The notes under the pieces were generated by a model. It ran no database searches, was not told the DNA's origin, and was given only the letters and a program-made list of their open reading frames with translations. A stretch of 64,000 bases of DNA from positions 22,943,855 to 23,007,854 of the forward strand of contig NC_054867.1 of NCBI RefSeq assembly GCF_018320785.1, given 5' to 3'. Shown here piece by piece: positions 1 through 11,406 of this stretch. This DNA comes from Cheilinus undulatus. Taxonomy: Eukaryota; Chordata; Actinopteri; Labriformes; Labridae. Position 1 is the stretch's first letter. Each line of letters begins with the position of its first letter. A program made the position numbers and the translations under genes.

Positions 1-387
1 GAAGGAAAGGCACAAAATACAGACTAAACTGAGTTTCACCCAGAGCTTTATGACACCAAATCTTGTTAGTACAAATCAAACAACACTGATACCTGTTGTG
101 GTCCCACAGCAACAATAACAGAAGTCCCAAGCACCCAATGTTTGAGAATTTCTAGTTTTAGTTACCAAAAATTGGAAGCAAACGCCTGCACGCTGTCTAA
201 ATGTGGTACAGAAAGGGCATCTATATATTTGTACTTTCTGTATCTTCCATCTGCTGCAGCTTTCGGTTAAAATTATGACTGAAGTTTCTTAAAGCTATGG
301 CACTTACTGAGGTTTATCATTACACACATATCGAAAAGTACTGAAGTATCAAAAGTTTTGAGAACCATATCCCCAGAAATTTCTCAG
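1..387. other. Nothing recognised
   Basis: AT-rich sequence upstream of the first protein-like block. I see no convincing exon. It could be an intron of the gene whose end lies at 0.4-1.3 kb. Confidence 0.4.
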
Positions 388-1279
388 TGATCTTCATAAT
401 GCTGCCAAGAACCTATTAGAGAACAAGTTTGACAATCACTATCTCTCATTTTCTAATGAAAAACATTTGAAAAAAGTGAAAGCTCTGAACACATAAACAG
501 CGGCTCAAAGACAAACTTGCATTTCGCATTTCCACTCTGTCTTACCCACAGTGAGTGATGCAGATGTCCCTTTCCAACCAGACTGTGCTTCCTTGGCCTC
601 CTTTCTGCCATGCGACACCTCTACAAAGACTCTTCCCATCACAGGAACTGTGTTTCAAGACACTTTACCTTCATTTCCACCTGGGGAACCCATCAACTCC
701 ATTTCCCAGGATGCTCAGCTGTACTTGACTAACCACCCCTTTCTGTCAGTAGGTGTTAGGCTTCATTCTGTTAGCTTTGACGACTGGGAACTGTTTACAG
801 TCGATTATAACTGTTGTGTCAAATTCTACTCTCCTCTTGATCAGTAATCATCAAAAGTACGGCACTCTATTCCTCTCTGTACTGCTCCAGGATGCAAAAG
901 CAGCAATCTATCAAGAGTCTGAGTATATTCAGTCAAACACTGATGCTTCCTCTGACACTATTTCACAAGCACATACACACACCCTCCTGTCACAGTGAGT
1001 TCATACTTCCCCACTTTGCACCGCACATGACAGCCAGACCAGCAGTTTCTGAAAGGCTCGGACAGGCTATTCAAACTCGCTCTGCATGAAAAAACACACA
1101 ACTGAGTGATCACACAGTTTCTGGGTCTGACCACCGCTCTCTCGGCCATCAAAGATGAGGAGGACTCTTCTGCTGTCACGCTCTACCAACGCTGGGAAAT
1201 CATGCAGAGGCTGGCCAGCCTTCTCAGGAGGGATTCAAGCAAATACAGTGCACATTTACAGACATCACTGCCTGTGCTG
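388..1279 (+). pseudogene. Protein-like exons of an unidentified gene, C-terminal end, with lesions
   Basis: I do not recognise the family. Four protein-like blocks lie in order: 388-475 (after a TTTCTCAG acceptor), 552-748 (after a pyrimidine-rich CCCACAG acceptor; donor GTAGGT), 891-994 (after CTGCTCCAG; donor GTGAGT), and about 1034-1279, ending with a TAG stop at 1277-1279. Blocks 2 and 3 join in phase across a 142-bp intron. Blocks 1/2 and 3/4 do not join in phase with canonical GT-AG borders. The last block, read in the frame that gives LYQRWEIMQRLASLLRR, is interrupted by an in-frame TGA at 1103-1108; a GT-AG intron at 995-1117 would remove that stop but still mismatches phase. Either the gene is decaying or I have misplaced an exon border. 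The upstream part of the gene would lie left of base 1. Confidence 0.35.
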
Positions 1280-2059
1280 TAGCTGAGGACGACTCAAGGG
1301 AAAGGTAGGCCTACGTTTGTACAAGTCTTACAAAAAAAAACTCATTAGCAAGAATAACCTTAATTACAATGTGTATTTCATTTAAAGGTATACTAGTCTG
1401 AAACTTCCAGATCAGCTGTAGTTAGAAAACAGGAAGAATAAGAGCCTATGTTAAACAGCAGTGGTGGCAGATTACCAAATTTTGAACTGTAGAATAGTTA
1501 GAGAAGGAGCAGATAAGGAGTTAAAACTCCATCTGAAGCAACATACAGTTGGTAATTTATCAAACACATTCAAATATAAACTGGCTTTACTCCAGATGAA
1601 GCTCTTTGAGGAATTTGACCTGCTGACAAAAGGGCTGCTTGATTTCATAAGATACTGTACAATGTGGATGAAGATTCTTGTTTTGTTCACTGGCCTAGTG
1701 GTTTACAGACTCATATGGTACATTATAAGGAGTAACTTGATGATGATGATGATGTGCGGGCACGCTATTTCTAATATGTACGGACAATATAAAACAAAAC
1801 TTTTTAAAGGTACTACACTGTACACAGCAGTTACAGATGGCATATAAATTATGCATTTATAATTTTTTTCTTAACTTATTAAGATGAATAAGTGCAAGTC
1901 ACTTGTTAGCTACTAGTAATGTCTTAATGCTCTACTGGAAAGTTTTATGCACACATATGACAATTAGTGAATTTAAGGAATAAAATCATGAATTAATTTG
2001 CAAATGCAGATAACCGTTTTTATTTTTATTTTTTTGCATTTATTACAGTAGAGTAGTGT
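1280..2059. other. Probable 3' flank, no supported gene
   Basis: AT-rich stretch with a short GAT/ATG trinucleotide run near 1740-1755. A 128-codon open frame (1461-1847, +) exists. It has no recognisable domain, no splice context and low-complexity methionines, so I do not call it a gene. AATAAA-type hexamers near 1978-1984 could serve as a poly(A) signal for the upstream transcript. Confidence 0.35.
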
Positions 2060-2729
2060 CATTTCATTGACACCTAATCCAGTGTTTTTAGGGTTTGCTT
2101 GTATAAAGATAACATCAGTTTCACTGCTGATGGGGTGGCTTGTCCCCAGACAGTTACACAGTATGAAAAATGTAATACAATCATTGCATGCATATACAGT
2201 TGGGGATCATTGGTAAATGAGATCTTATCAGTCAGAAGCAGTTCAAGCTAGTCCAGATGGTCTTTGACAATTTTCTGATCTGTGCCTCACATTTTAATTG
2301 TGAGTCCAGGACTACACCAAGATTTTTTGTCATAAAGAGAAGCACATTGAGACCATTTTTGCACACTTCAAAGTTAATTTTAGCAACTTTGCAGCTTGTT
2401 GTAGAGATTTACATGAAACATGGATGACTGCATTATCCACATCATGTGTCAACATTCATCGTTACAGCTGTCAGGAAGCTCATTTATGCATTGGCACAAG
2501 GGAGGTGATCCCAGAATAGAACCCTGTGGGACGCCAACATTACAGTTCTGTAAGGATATTTAATTATTTATCGTAACACATTGCCTTTCAGGATTCAAAA
2601 TATGACAGCTGAGATGTTGTTTTGAAAAATTAGGTTTTTAAGTTCATTCAAAAGCAAGATATAGTTAACAGTATATCAGGCCGTTTTCAGGTCAAAGAAT
2701 GCTTCTCCCACAACTTAACCATCATCTAG
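2060..2729 (-). mobile_element. LINE reverse-transcriptase remnant, antisense
   Basis: Read on the - strand, the sequence around 2505-2535 gives the reverse-transcriptase motif GVPQGSILG. Further along, 2230-2340 gives NLGVVLDSQLKCEAQIRKLS, which matches the conserved C-terminal part of fish LINE polymerases. Frames are broken by several stops and shifts, so this is a dead 5'-truncated copy. The exact clade (L2, Rex or RTE-like) cannot be told from these fragments. A hAT-like element abuts it at 2730. Confidence 0.6.
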
Positions 2730-3083
2730 CAGTGTTTCCAAACCACTTTTCCTTGGAGCCCCCCCTACATGTACCTAAGAAAAGCAGAACGCCAAAAGGG
2801 GGGTGGGGGCGCCAAAGATCTTAAAGGGGGGCATGAGGCTTTGTCTGCTCTGAGGCTGCCAAAAATAGATTTGCAAATACTGACTTAAACCATGGTAAAG
2901 CAGTTATACAAAGGTATTTTCATAAAATAAGCATGTATAGGCATTTTTGGGTTTTTATCAGTGAAATAATTAAAATCTATGTTGATTTTTGACGGCAGTG
3001 TGTCACTTTCTTATCTCTCTTGGGTCCAGGGGGGTTCCACTCTTGTTAAGGGGGTTTCAAGGAAAAATGGTTGGGAAACACTG
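2730..3083. mobile_element. Non-autonomous hAT-like element
   Basis: Ends are inverted repeats: CAGTGTTTCCAAACCACTTT at 2730 and, on the other strand from 3083, CAGTGTTTCCCAACCATTTT. The interior has G-rich/C-rich runs and no coding capacity. The CAGTG termini resemble hAT elements. Flanking 8-mers (2722-2729 and 3084-3091) are not convincingly duplicated, so the insertion is probably old. Confidence 0.6.
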
Positions 3084-3349
3084 GTCTAAAGATCAAGTCT
3101 AAAACAGTATTTAACATACCTCTGTCATTTGTAATTAGTCAAAGCTACCCAGTTCATGTCTGATTTACGTTACTTAAGGAAACATTAAGAAAATAAATTT
3201 GATGATAGCGTATAAAACTGAGTTGTCTGCTATTGCAATTTATCTCCTCAAAAATTAAAAATAGACAATCAAACAGCTCTGATGTCATGAGTGAAACATA
3301 TGGACTAGGCAGGCAGATACTTACAGCTCTGTGATTGTTTTTATAAATA

Positions 3350-4941
3350 CAGTGCTTAACAAATTTATTAGACCACCACCCAAAGTAAGGTTTGTGCCAC
3401 AGCTGCCCTAAATTAACAGCACTTGTAATTACCAAAATCATTTTTTATGTTTCTGCAATGGTTAATACACCAATATGTAGAAGCTCTTTAACCCAAATGA
3501 TATTTTTAATGCTACAATAGAATCATTATTGTTATATATGAATTTTCAATTTTACTAATTTACAAAAAAACTGGAAAAATAGTAAAGCACATTATTATTT
3601 CTTGATTAATATGTCAAATTATAGTTATTTACTTGCATTCCTGAACAGAGAAATGAGTTTTAGTGGTTGAATGTTATGCTTAATTCATTTCTGACTTCTC
3701 AGAGAAGCCCAGTGAGCCGGCTCAAATTTGGGTATAAAAAGGGGAATTCAGTTTGAAATTCCTCATTCCTGTTCAAAATGGTAAAACGTGGAGAGCTCAC
3801 TGAAAATGAAAGAGTCCGCATTAAAGCACTTCATGATGCTGGATGGTCTCTGAGACAAATAGGGAAAGACATAAAGTGTTCTCACAGTGTGGTCAAGTAT
3901 GCTTTGGAGTCAATTGCCAAGACTGGTACTTGCAAAATGCGCCAAGGAAGAGGCAGGAAACCAAATTTAACTGAAGCAGATGTCAGACACCTCAAGATTT
4001 AAAGTACTAAAGACAGAAGGAAGACCACTGCTGGTCCTTCAGGCAGAGATGAATGCTTCTAGATCAGAGTCTGAGAAAGTCTCCAGAATGACCATCAGCA
4101 GACGACTGACGGAACAAGGCTTAAAGGGAAGAATAGCTGCTAAGAAGCCATTATTGAGGCCTGCAAACATCCAGAAACACCTCAGATTTGCCAGGGAGCA
4201 CAAACACTGGACTGCTGATGACTGGAAGAAAGTACTCTGGACGGACCAGTCCAAGTTTGAACTCTTCGGTCAGCATCGTCATGTTTATGTCTGCTGAAAA
4301 GCTGGAGAATGTTTTGATGCCAGATGCATTGCACCCACAGTGAAACACGGTGGAGATTCCATTATGGTATGGGGTTCCATTTGTGGATACGGCATGGGCA
4401 AATGAGTGAAAATGGACGGTATCATGAACAAGAACGTCTACCACAACATGGTTCTGGACTGAATCTGATTGGTCATGGGTTCATATGCCAACAAGACAAT
4501 GACCCCAAGCATACTATTTGACCAAGAAAAAGGAATCTCGAGTACTGGAACTGATGGACTGGCCAAGTCAAAGTCTGGAATTGAATCCCATTGAACAAAT
4601 TTGGGATTTAGTAGATTCAAAGATTGATGGCACAAAGGTTTCATCTAAAGCAAGTCTGTGGGAACAGCTAGAAACTATTTGGAACTCAATAACAAAAGAG
4701 ACTGTGGAAAAGTACATAAAAACAATGCCAGCAAGAATGCAAGCTGTTATCAAGGCCATACAAAATATGAAGTTTTTTTGGTTATTATTTGTGAAAAGGG
4801 ACTATTTAGTTGTTTCAGTTTGTTATTTGCCAAATAAATAACATTAACATTTTTAGTTTTAAACAAGTTTTTGAAGATTTCTAAAATATTGATGTTTTCT
4901 TATTTTTATGACAGGTGGTCTAATAAATTTGTTAAGCACTG
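3350..4941 (+). mobile_element. Full-length Tc1/mariner element, inactive
   Basis: The element is bounded by a perfect 28-bp terminal inverted repeat (3350-3377 and 4914-4941), beginning CAGTGCTTAACAAATTTATT, and flanked on both sides by the TA dinucleotide that Tc1/mariner transposases target and duplicate (3348-3349, 4942-4943). It is 1592 bp, the usual Tc1 size. The interior holds a broken transposase (see 3778). A partial sister copy of its 5' end lies at 18868-19110. Confidence 0.9.
3778..4785 (+). pseudogene. Tc1-type transposase, frameshifted
   Basis: The open frame starts MVKRGELTENERVRIKALHD at 3778, giving the N-terminal helix-turn-helix (WSLRQIGKDIKCSHSVVKYA). It is lost near 3990, where the next frame continues with the second DNA-binding part and the catalytic core WTDQSKFELFG (first Asp, about 4240-4265), ending at a TGA at 4294-4296. 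The second Asp lies in QQDNDPKH (about 4492-4512). After another break, the Glu follows in ELNPIEQIWD (about 4578-4610). This is the DD34E triad layout of Tc1 transposases, but the second Asp-Glu spacer looks shortened. At least three frame breaks make it a dead gene. Confidence 0.85.
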
Positions 4942-4943
4942 TA

Positions 4944-6399
4944 TATTTAAGAGGCCCTGGCCTTAAAGAGTCACCAACTGCTTTTCAAATATTTAAGGCT
5001 GCTTATTAAGGCAATATAAATGTCCAATAACTAAGATGTAAAATTGTATTGCATCGCTAAATAAAGATAACACAGGCTAAATAAATCAAAGATGGCAAAA
5101 GAGCTGGATACATAACTGGAGACATGTGGCTACATGCTTTGGAGAAGATACAGTCATTCTCTAGGAAAACCCTGACACACTTTATCACTCCCAAACAGAA
5201 GACCAGGCAAAGTGGCTCTAGGTCCGCTACTGGAGGAAATGAAGTTGAAAAAGCAGTTTCATTGGGGTTTTACCATCAGTACAAAATTCACTTCCCTCTG
5301 TCTTAAACATATCTCTGATGAGCTGAGTAAAAAACCTACAGTGGCCTTTAAAAATATTGGCTTCAGACAAACTGCTCTAAGACTGACTTCTTTAGAAATA
5401 CATCGACTGCATCCTTTAGGACAAATAGATAACTGTATGGCTCCACAAAGAACTGAGAGAAAAGGGTGGGAAAAGTTACATATTAAACCAGTGAAACAGA
5501 CTTTCAAGATAAATGTAGGCTTGCATGCATTGACTCATTTGGTTGAGGCAAAAAAAAAAATCTCAATGTAGAGAGCATTTAAGTGTCATGAACATTTATC
5601 TTTTGTGTTTGGATTTCTTCTTCCTGTCTATTGCTTGTTGTCTTGTCCTATTTAAACTTCTACGAATGGAAAGTTGGTCGAAAGTTGGACAAAACACTTG
5701 AACACATGTATCTTTGTTTTAATTACTGCCAGTTTGAAGTGTAAGGATTGTACCCTTTTACTGATGCAATCTTTGTGCCTTTTATGCTGATAAGAGCCTT
5801 TGAGTCTAAGATAAGGTGTAGGGCACACTATACGCTATAAGAAAAAACTGACAAAATTATTCAGTCAGCTGTGAATGGAGACAACCATAAGCATAACTTC
5901 TGATTAATAAGTACACCAGTAAATAAATCATTATACTCTATCAAATGGCTGGGCTGTACTACGATTTGCTATTTTAACTATTTTAGTTTTAGCTTTAACA
6001 GCCAACCACATACAACCCCAAATATAATGCAGTTTTACTCCTGTTTAAAGAAAACTTAGTGTGAGGAGACTGTTGTCTTGGCTTTTACTCTTATTACCTC
6101 CTGGAGACACAGACTGACAGACAGAGGTGACCTCAGTGTGGTTCAACACATCTGTCCCCCTCTCTTGACCACTCACTATTGCATTAAAAAGTGCTGAGTT
6201 ACATCAGATTTTACCATTATATAATATCTGACAAAAAACATCACTGACTCAGCCTGAATACGACAATCCCTCAGGGGGACTAGTTTGGAAAAGGGTTTCT
6301 AAAAAACTGAAAACTTTTCATTTAAAATGAAACAATACCTACAATAAAATGAGACTGTTCGTGGTTATCAATATCTAATCGATAAAACCAATTTGACAC
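4944..6399. other. No supported gene
   Basis: AT-rich intergenic DNA. A 119-codon frame (5212-5571, +) has no recognised domain or splice context and I leave it uncalled. I see no transposon ends. Confidence 0.4.
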
Positions 6400-6960
6400 C
6401 ACGAGCTCAAGTAACTTCCGCAACAGTTTTCCGTAGTGTCTTCGTCTATCGTAAACTGATGTTAGCCACGAAAACTCTCGATTCTAACCCACAGCAACGT
6501 TGGCCGTCGGTGCTAGTATAAAATAACGTTTTTAATAATGCACAAGTTTTAATGGGAAGCAGAGGTACAAACTGACCGTTTAGAAAAAATACAGTAGAAT
6601 GTATGGGTATTACAGGGAGTTCAGTATTGAGACATCTCTGACCTGTCCTAAAACAACGTGGAAGTTGCACCAACTAGATAAAACCGTACAAATTAATAGC
6701 ACTATGCTTGCTCTGAAGTATTAACATCGTAAACAACGGTAAGTACTTTTTAAACGTTTTTTTTTCTCTATGTAAATGCCAAGAAAATATAGACAGTACC
6801 TTACCTCTCGTAATGCCTTTTTTGGGATAGACAAAACAACAGCGAACATCCAGGATGCTTCCTAGTATTCTGCGCCTGCGCAAAGCATATGTCAATCACT
6901 CCAGTAGCCAATGGGCAAACGGTAAAGGATGACACGTCCCTCCTCTGACGCTCATTTGTA
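6400..6960. promoter_or_regulatory. CpG-containing promoter-like patch, NRF1-type and CCAAT sites
   Basis: This stretch has many CpGs against a CpG-poor background. An NRF1-like site TGCGCCTGCGCA lies at 6871-6882 and CCAAT at 6908-6912 (CCAATGG). On the - strand these sit just upstream of a splice donor GAGAG|GTAAGG whose intron begins at about 6805. That suggests transcription leftward from about 6.9 kb. The start site and the gene are unknown. Confidence 0.4.
6806..6895 (-). other. Candidate first exon of an unknown leftward transcript
   Basis: On the - strand an open stretch from the ATG at 6895 runs about 30 codons (MTYALRRRRILGS at the start) into a strong donor, AG|GTAAGG. It lies directly downstream of the NRF1-like site. 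It could be a non-coding first exon instead; no matching second exon was found in 1-6.8 kb. Promoter context is the only real support. Confidence 0.3.
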
Positions 6961-7559
6961 AACAAAGCGTTTAATGATGCCTGAATTCCTTTGGTTTGAT
7001 GGTCGTTTTAGAACCTTAAACGAATTGAAATAAGTCAGGAAAAAATCATAGACTTGAATCATATTTAAAGAATTAATTTACATCTCAAACGCAGTGGCTT
7101 ATGCTGGCTGCTGATATGCACTATCTCTCTGAATAGACCCTTTTGGTAAACAAACTGATAAAAGAAGATATAATTGACAAAAATATCCATGACAAAAACC
7201 AAGTTTCTCAAACAGCCTCAAAGGTTATCCAGTACGTCTAGTACAGGGGTATAAGTTGATAGAGACAAATCCCTATTCATCTGTGTTTACTCTTTAATTT
7301 ATAAATTCTTGCATCTGGAAGTAGCTATATAAAACAGATTAAAGCAATAAAATATGGGGCCTGTTTATATACATTTTTGGTCGATTCTACTCTATGAGAC
7401 TTTTAATGTATTTTACAGTACCAAGGTGGACGCTAAGGGCCACAACAGAATCTACAGATGTAATTCTGCTTGTAAGAGTACTTGATGACATAATGCTAAA
7501 ACTGAAATAATATAGGTTAAAAATGAATATTGTAAAGCTACAAATATAATCATCTTTAC
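6961..7559. other. Nothing recognised
   Basis: AT-rich intergenic sequence with no splice, coding or repeat signature that I can support. Confidence 0.4.
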
Positions 7560-7850
7560 ACAAACTATTTAAACTCCTCCCCTCTGGTAGGTGTTACAGG
7601 CAACTGCACACCAAAACAGCCCATCAAAGAAACAGTTTATTCATCAAGGTTGTCACTCTTATGAATGACCAACAGTCACAGAGTTACTCTGATGACCACT
7701 CAGCAGTCACAGAGTTAATTTTTTCACTTGTATTTATTTATCATATTTAATGTCCTATACATGCACATTGAGAGCAAAGCTAACTGGAGTCAAATTATTT
7801 GTTGCATAAGCATACAGGCCAAAAAAGTGGATTCTGATTACTTGAAATAA
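7560..7850 (+). mobile_element. L2/CR1-type LINE 3' end
   Basis: The + strand gives LLPSGRCYRQLHTKTAHQRN-like coding, matching the conserved end of fish L2/CR1 ORF2 (RLFNSLPSGRRYR type). An L2-style 3' tail follows (CATTGAGAGCAAAGCTAACT, then GATTCTGATT near 7828). Only the last few hundred bases of the element are present. Confidence 0.6.
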
Positions 7851-8520
7851 TTTATAATCTATTCCTGTATTTGTAGCAAAGTTTTCATGTAGCTCACTAG
7901 AGCATATTTTTAACTTGGTTTACAACTTCATCCTCACAGCCAGACAGTACTATTTCACAACCCCCCAACATTACTCTGTTATTACTCACTGAGAATTGTT
8001 CAGCCCCTATCAGAAATGATAACCTGTGTTGGCCAGCAGAGGGCATCAGTGCTCCCTTTTTAACCAAGACCATCCCTTTCTTTGACTGAATGCACTCATT
8101 CATAATATTTACATATTTTTATCTTGTAAAAAAGAATAAGAACAAATTCTAAATGTAAAAGACTTTTAATACACCCAGACTAGGCATACACCATCACAAA
8201 TACAAGATTCATGCACATATGTATTTTTTTAAATTGCAGTCTCTCTGTCAGTGTTTATATAAAAAGACTTTAAGATAAATTTGTTATTTGTGATGTCTGT
8301 TCTAATTACAAAAGCAGACATTATGTACTGCTTTGTCTAGGGAAGAAAACATTTTGACCAAGAAAGAATTAATTGAGTGACTTTGCTGTATTTAAACATT
8401 TATTTACAAAAGGTTATGTTCTTGAATAAAATAAGACCTTTTCTGATCCAGCAGCACAGATGTTACCACCATGACATAATTTAAGATGTTCCCTGCACAC
8501 TGAGTTCTCAGTGGTGATGA
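7851..8520. other. Nothing recognised
   Basis: AT-rich sequence between the LINE tail and the myl9 promoter region; no feature supported. Confidence 0.4.
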
Positions 8521-8529
8521 CCATCCAAG

Positions 8530-8900
8530 CTGCCTATTTAAGGAAACACAGTCTCACAACAGAAACACAGACTTTCAGAACTGCTCTGCAATTGCTCACA
8601 TCTCTCTCCCTGATGTTTCCAACCCTCCACCACACAGAGCCTCCCTGAAATGTTTAGGCCCTTTTCTCTAAATAAGGCAGCCTTATCGTGGTTCCTGTCA
8701 TTTCTGCCTCTTTCCCAAACATCCCGAGAAGCGTCTGTGGCAGTAGCAGGCTGCAGCCTGTGCATTCTTTTGCCTTGTATGGAGAAATGGCCCTGCCTGA
8801 GATGTCTTTGTACGGACAGGCCGGCCTCTCCATTGGTCAGGGCGGAAAGGGGAGGGACCCACCGGAGAGTCTGATTCTTTAAACAAACTTTCCAGTAGGA
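8530..8900 (+). promoter_or_regulatory. Putative myl9 promoter with CArG-like boxes
   Basis: Two CArG-like SRF sites are visible: CTAAATAAGG at 8668-8677 (one mismatch to CC(A/T)6GG) and CCTTGTATGG at 8773-8782 (one mismatch). A related A/T core, CCTATTTAAGG, lies at 8533-8543. An inverted CCAAT (CATTGGTC) with a GC-rich GGGCGG-like run follows at about 8831-8860. SRF/CArG control is well established for smooth-muscle contractile genes including MYL9. The placement 6 kb upstream of the coding start, just before a good splice donor, fits a non-coding first exon. Inferred, not proven. Confidence 0.5.
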
Positions 8901-8986
8901 CTGACTGTTTCCCTTTTGTACTGCTGTGTCGGAGCCAGACAACAGGAGTTTGAGGGACTTCCAAATAGTTTCTACCTGAAATCAAG
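8900..8986 (+). other. myl9: Putative non-coding exon 1 of myl9
   Basis: The stretch ends at a strong splice donor, ATCAAG|GTGAGA (exon end 8986). It follows the CArG-containing promoter and has no convincing ATG reading frame. Mammalian MYL9 also has an untranslated first exon. The intron would run to an acceptor (GTGCTCAG) at about 14827-14834. The start coordinate is approximate. Confidence 0.45.
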
Positions 8987-10900
8987 GTGAGAAAGATCAT
9001 GTTATTCACAGCGAAGAGCATTAAATCTTGTTTTTGTGTTTTTGAATGTCTAGAAGTGTCTTTCTGTCTGGAGGTTGAGCGTTCGAGTGTCAGTGCCAAG
9101 AGGAAAGAGGAGGATAAAGTTACAGAAAAACTGTCTGGAGTGGATCTGTGATTGAAGGAGACTTTATTGATCACAAGCTATCTATGTTACATAAATGTGC
9201 TTTGTGAATGTGTTTACCTCCATGTCATCACTATGGCACATTAGACACAGGAATTTCTGAATGGCCCATTTAGATCCCACTCACAATCACACATACTTCT
9301 GATATTGCCTCTCTGAAGGTGATTAGAGCTTAACCTTTACTTCATTCTGTGTTTGTTTTTGGAATTCCTGACTGTTGGTGTCCTCTGTTAAGAAGCAGTG
9401 ACCTACATGACCTGGAGATTGAGGGAGAGGGATGACAGCCTCACTGTTTGGTGATATCAAAGTGGGTGCATGAGTCCGTGCGTGTGGACTGAGGGGACAG
9501 AGGAGCTTTGTCATCTGAGAGGATAAAAGGGTCCACAGAGGGGCTGCGGAGGTGGACAGGGAACAAATGCATTTGTCAGAGCGAGCCGAGCTGAGGCCTG
9601 TTAGAGAAATGTTAACATTGTTTATGTCAGGAAATAGTTGAATCTTGGCTGATATTTCAATCATTTTTAGCTGTTGCATCATTTAATCTCAGAGCGACTG
9701 CAGAGCAGAATTCTTTGTTTTGCACCTTGAAAATGTAACATTACATCACCCTAAGCGTCCTGATTATTGATTGCTTGAAATAGAGGTAGAGCTATCAGCC
9801 CTCCTAAGGCGAAAGAACTGCAGCCAAACAATGCACAGTAGAGATGACCAAATTTAGCTCCTGTTTACATTACAACTACTTTATTTAAGCCCCAACAAAT
9901 TCTATTACAGCTACACAATTGTAGCGTAATGAAACTGTTGAGTGTTGTGGGTATAGAGAAGCATTTGAGAAGGAGAGAGTAGCCCTAATCGGATTGAGGA
10001 ATTCCTCTCCCTCTCTTCCTGTAGCTGTAAATTGGAGCTGGACACTGTTTTGTTTCCAGCTTCCTCACAAGGAGAATGGGAGGGCTTTGGGCCAACAATA
10101 CACACCTTCCAGATTTGTTCGTTTGTCTGGCACACGAAGGAACACAAGAAGCCAAACAGTAGTCGAAGGAAAGGGATGGGTGATCCAACATGTGTCTGCG
10201 GACAGAGAAAAGAAGGATGAATACTGATGGCATGAGTGTGTGAAAGAAAATACATAATTGCTAACAAAACTTCCCTTCCTGCTTACTAAATACCAACGGA
10301 TCAATTTTTGGATTTGAAGTCTTTATGCAAATACTGCCATGGATGATCAAGTTCTCTTCTTACTCATTTACGTTGACCATGAAAGTTATAGTTCCACCCA
10401 TGTATTAAAGCAGCTTTCATTTGTATAGAGATCAACATTGAAATGATAAGATATTCAAAGCTGCTCAGCCCTTTTTGAGGCTTCTGAATAACATAGATGG
10501 CAGACATGAACATTTTGGGATTATTCCTTACAGCAGCTTACTAAACATGATGACAGACGGTATCACACAGACAGAGCCCCTGGAGACAGAGATTTGGTGA
10601 ATATAGGACAGCAAAGAGCTATTTATAAGTGCTGGGGTACACTCTGTAATGTTGTTACTGCTGTGTGCTTGAAAATACATCAGTGTAGAGGCATATGCTG
10701 CTGAAATGTGATCAAATTCAGTTGGTAACAAGGGACAAGGTGTACATTTTTGAATAGGAGAGAAATGGATGAGTTTTGTGTTGTCATCATAGACTGTAGA
10801 AAATACCAGAAGAAGCCTGAGTGACGTTACTGAAAGGAGCCTTTGAAGCCAATACACAGCAGAGGCCATATTGAAAACAATGTCTCAAACTGACTCTCTG
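8987..10900. other. Probable myl9 intron 1, no gene seen
   Basis: Unique-looking sequence. Several antisense open frames (for example 9323-9682, 9911-10267) lack any recognised motif or splice context and are treated as chance. Confidence 0.4.
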
Positions 10901-10929
10901 TCAGGCTGGGAACAGACAAAGAGAGTCTG

Positions 10930-11180
10930 CCACAAGCCTCACAGCAAACAGCTACATAACTCAGTTTTACTTTAAAACCCAGACAAATTATGCACCGCTA
11001 GCCCATATAAACATTAACTACATTTGTTTTTTTAGTAAACCAGGCTGTAAATATGTTTATTTCTGCTGCAAAAGTGGCCCTGTTAACATGGGATGTGTAT
11101 GTGACTCCCCGTGCTTCTGCAGCCAGCCCCTAGTGGACATTTGAGGAACTGCATGATTTTTCACTTCCCTATTTGCTTAA
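10930..11180. repeat. Dispersed repeat remnant
   Basis: The segment ending with AGCCCCTAGTGGACATTTGA and GGAACTGCATGATTTTTCAC (about 11125-11165) matches from memory a sequence common across teleost genomes. No termini are clear enough to assign a class. Confidence 0.35.
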
Positions 11181-11406
11181 GGTTTTTTGTTTTGTTTTGT
11201 TTTATCTTTTTAACCCCAGTGTTTACTGCAGGTTTTTTTTTCTACAGACACAGGACAGCATGTGGGAGTTTTGGTATTTTATTTATTGGTGCAGCTATAT
11301 CTTTAGAAACTACTGTAGATTCGAGACAAAAAGTCTTTAAAATGCACCCAGACACAACTTTGCATGTAAATAGTTCCTTCCTAAGTTCCTAAATTTTATG
11401 ATTAGA

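Noticed and set aside
1034..1110. Selenocysteine at the in-frame TGA
   Set aside because: No SECIS element was identified and other lesions in the same remnant make decay the simpler explanation.
1461..1847. 128-codon open frame on +
   Set aside because: Low-complexity Met run, no domain, and it lies in the apparent 3' flank of the upstream remnant.
5212..5571. 119-codon open frame on +
   Set aside because: No recognisable motif, no splice context, AT-rich codons and an overlapping antisense frame; chance is as likely.
8698..9174. 158-codon open frame on - near the myl9 promoter
   Set aside because: Overlaps the CArG sites and donor, has no domain, and other frames are similarly open in this GC-richer patch.
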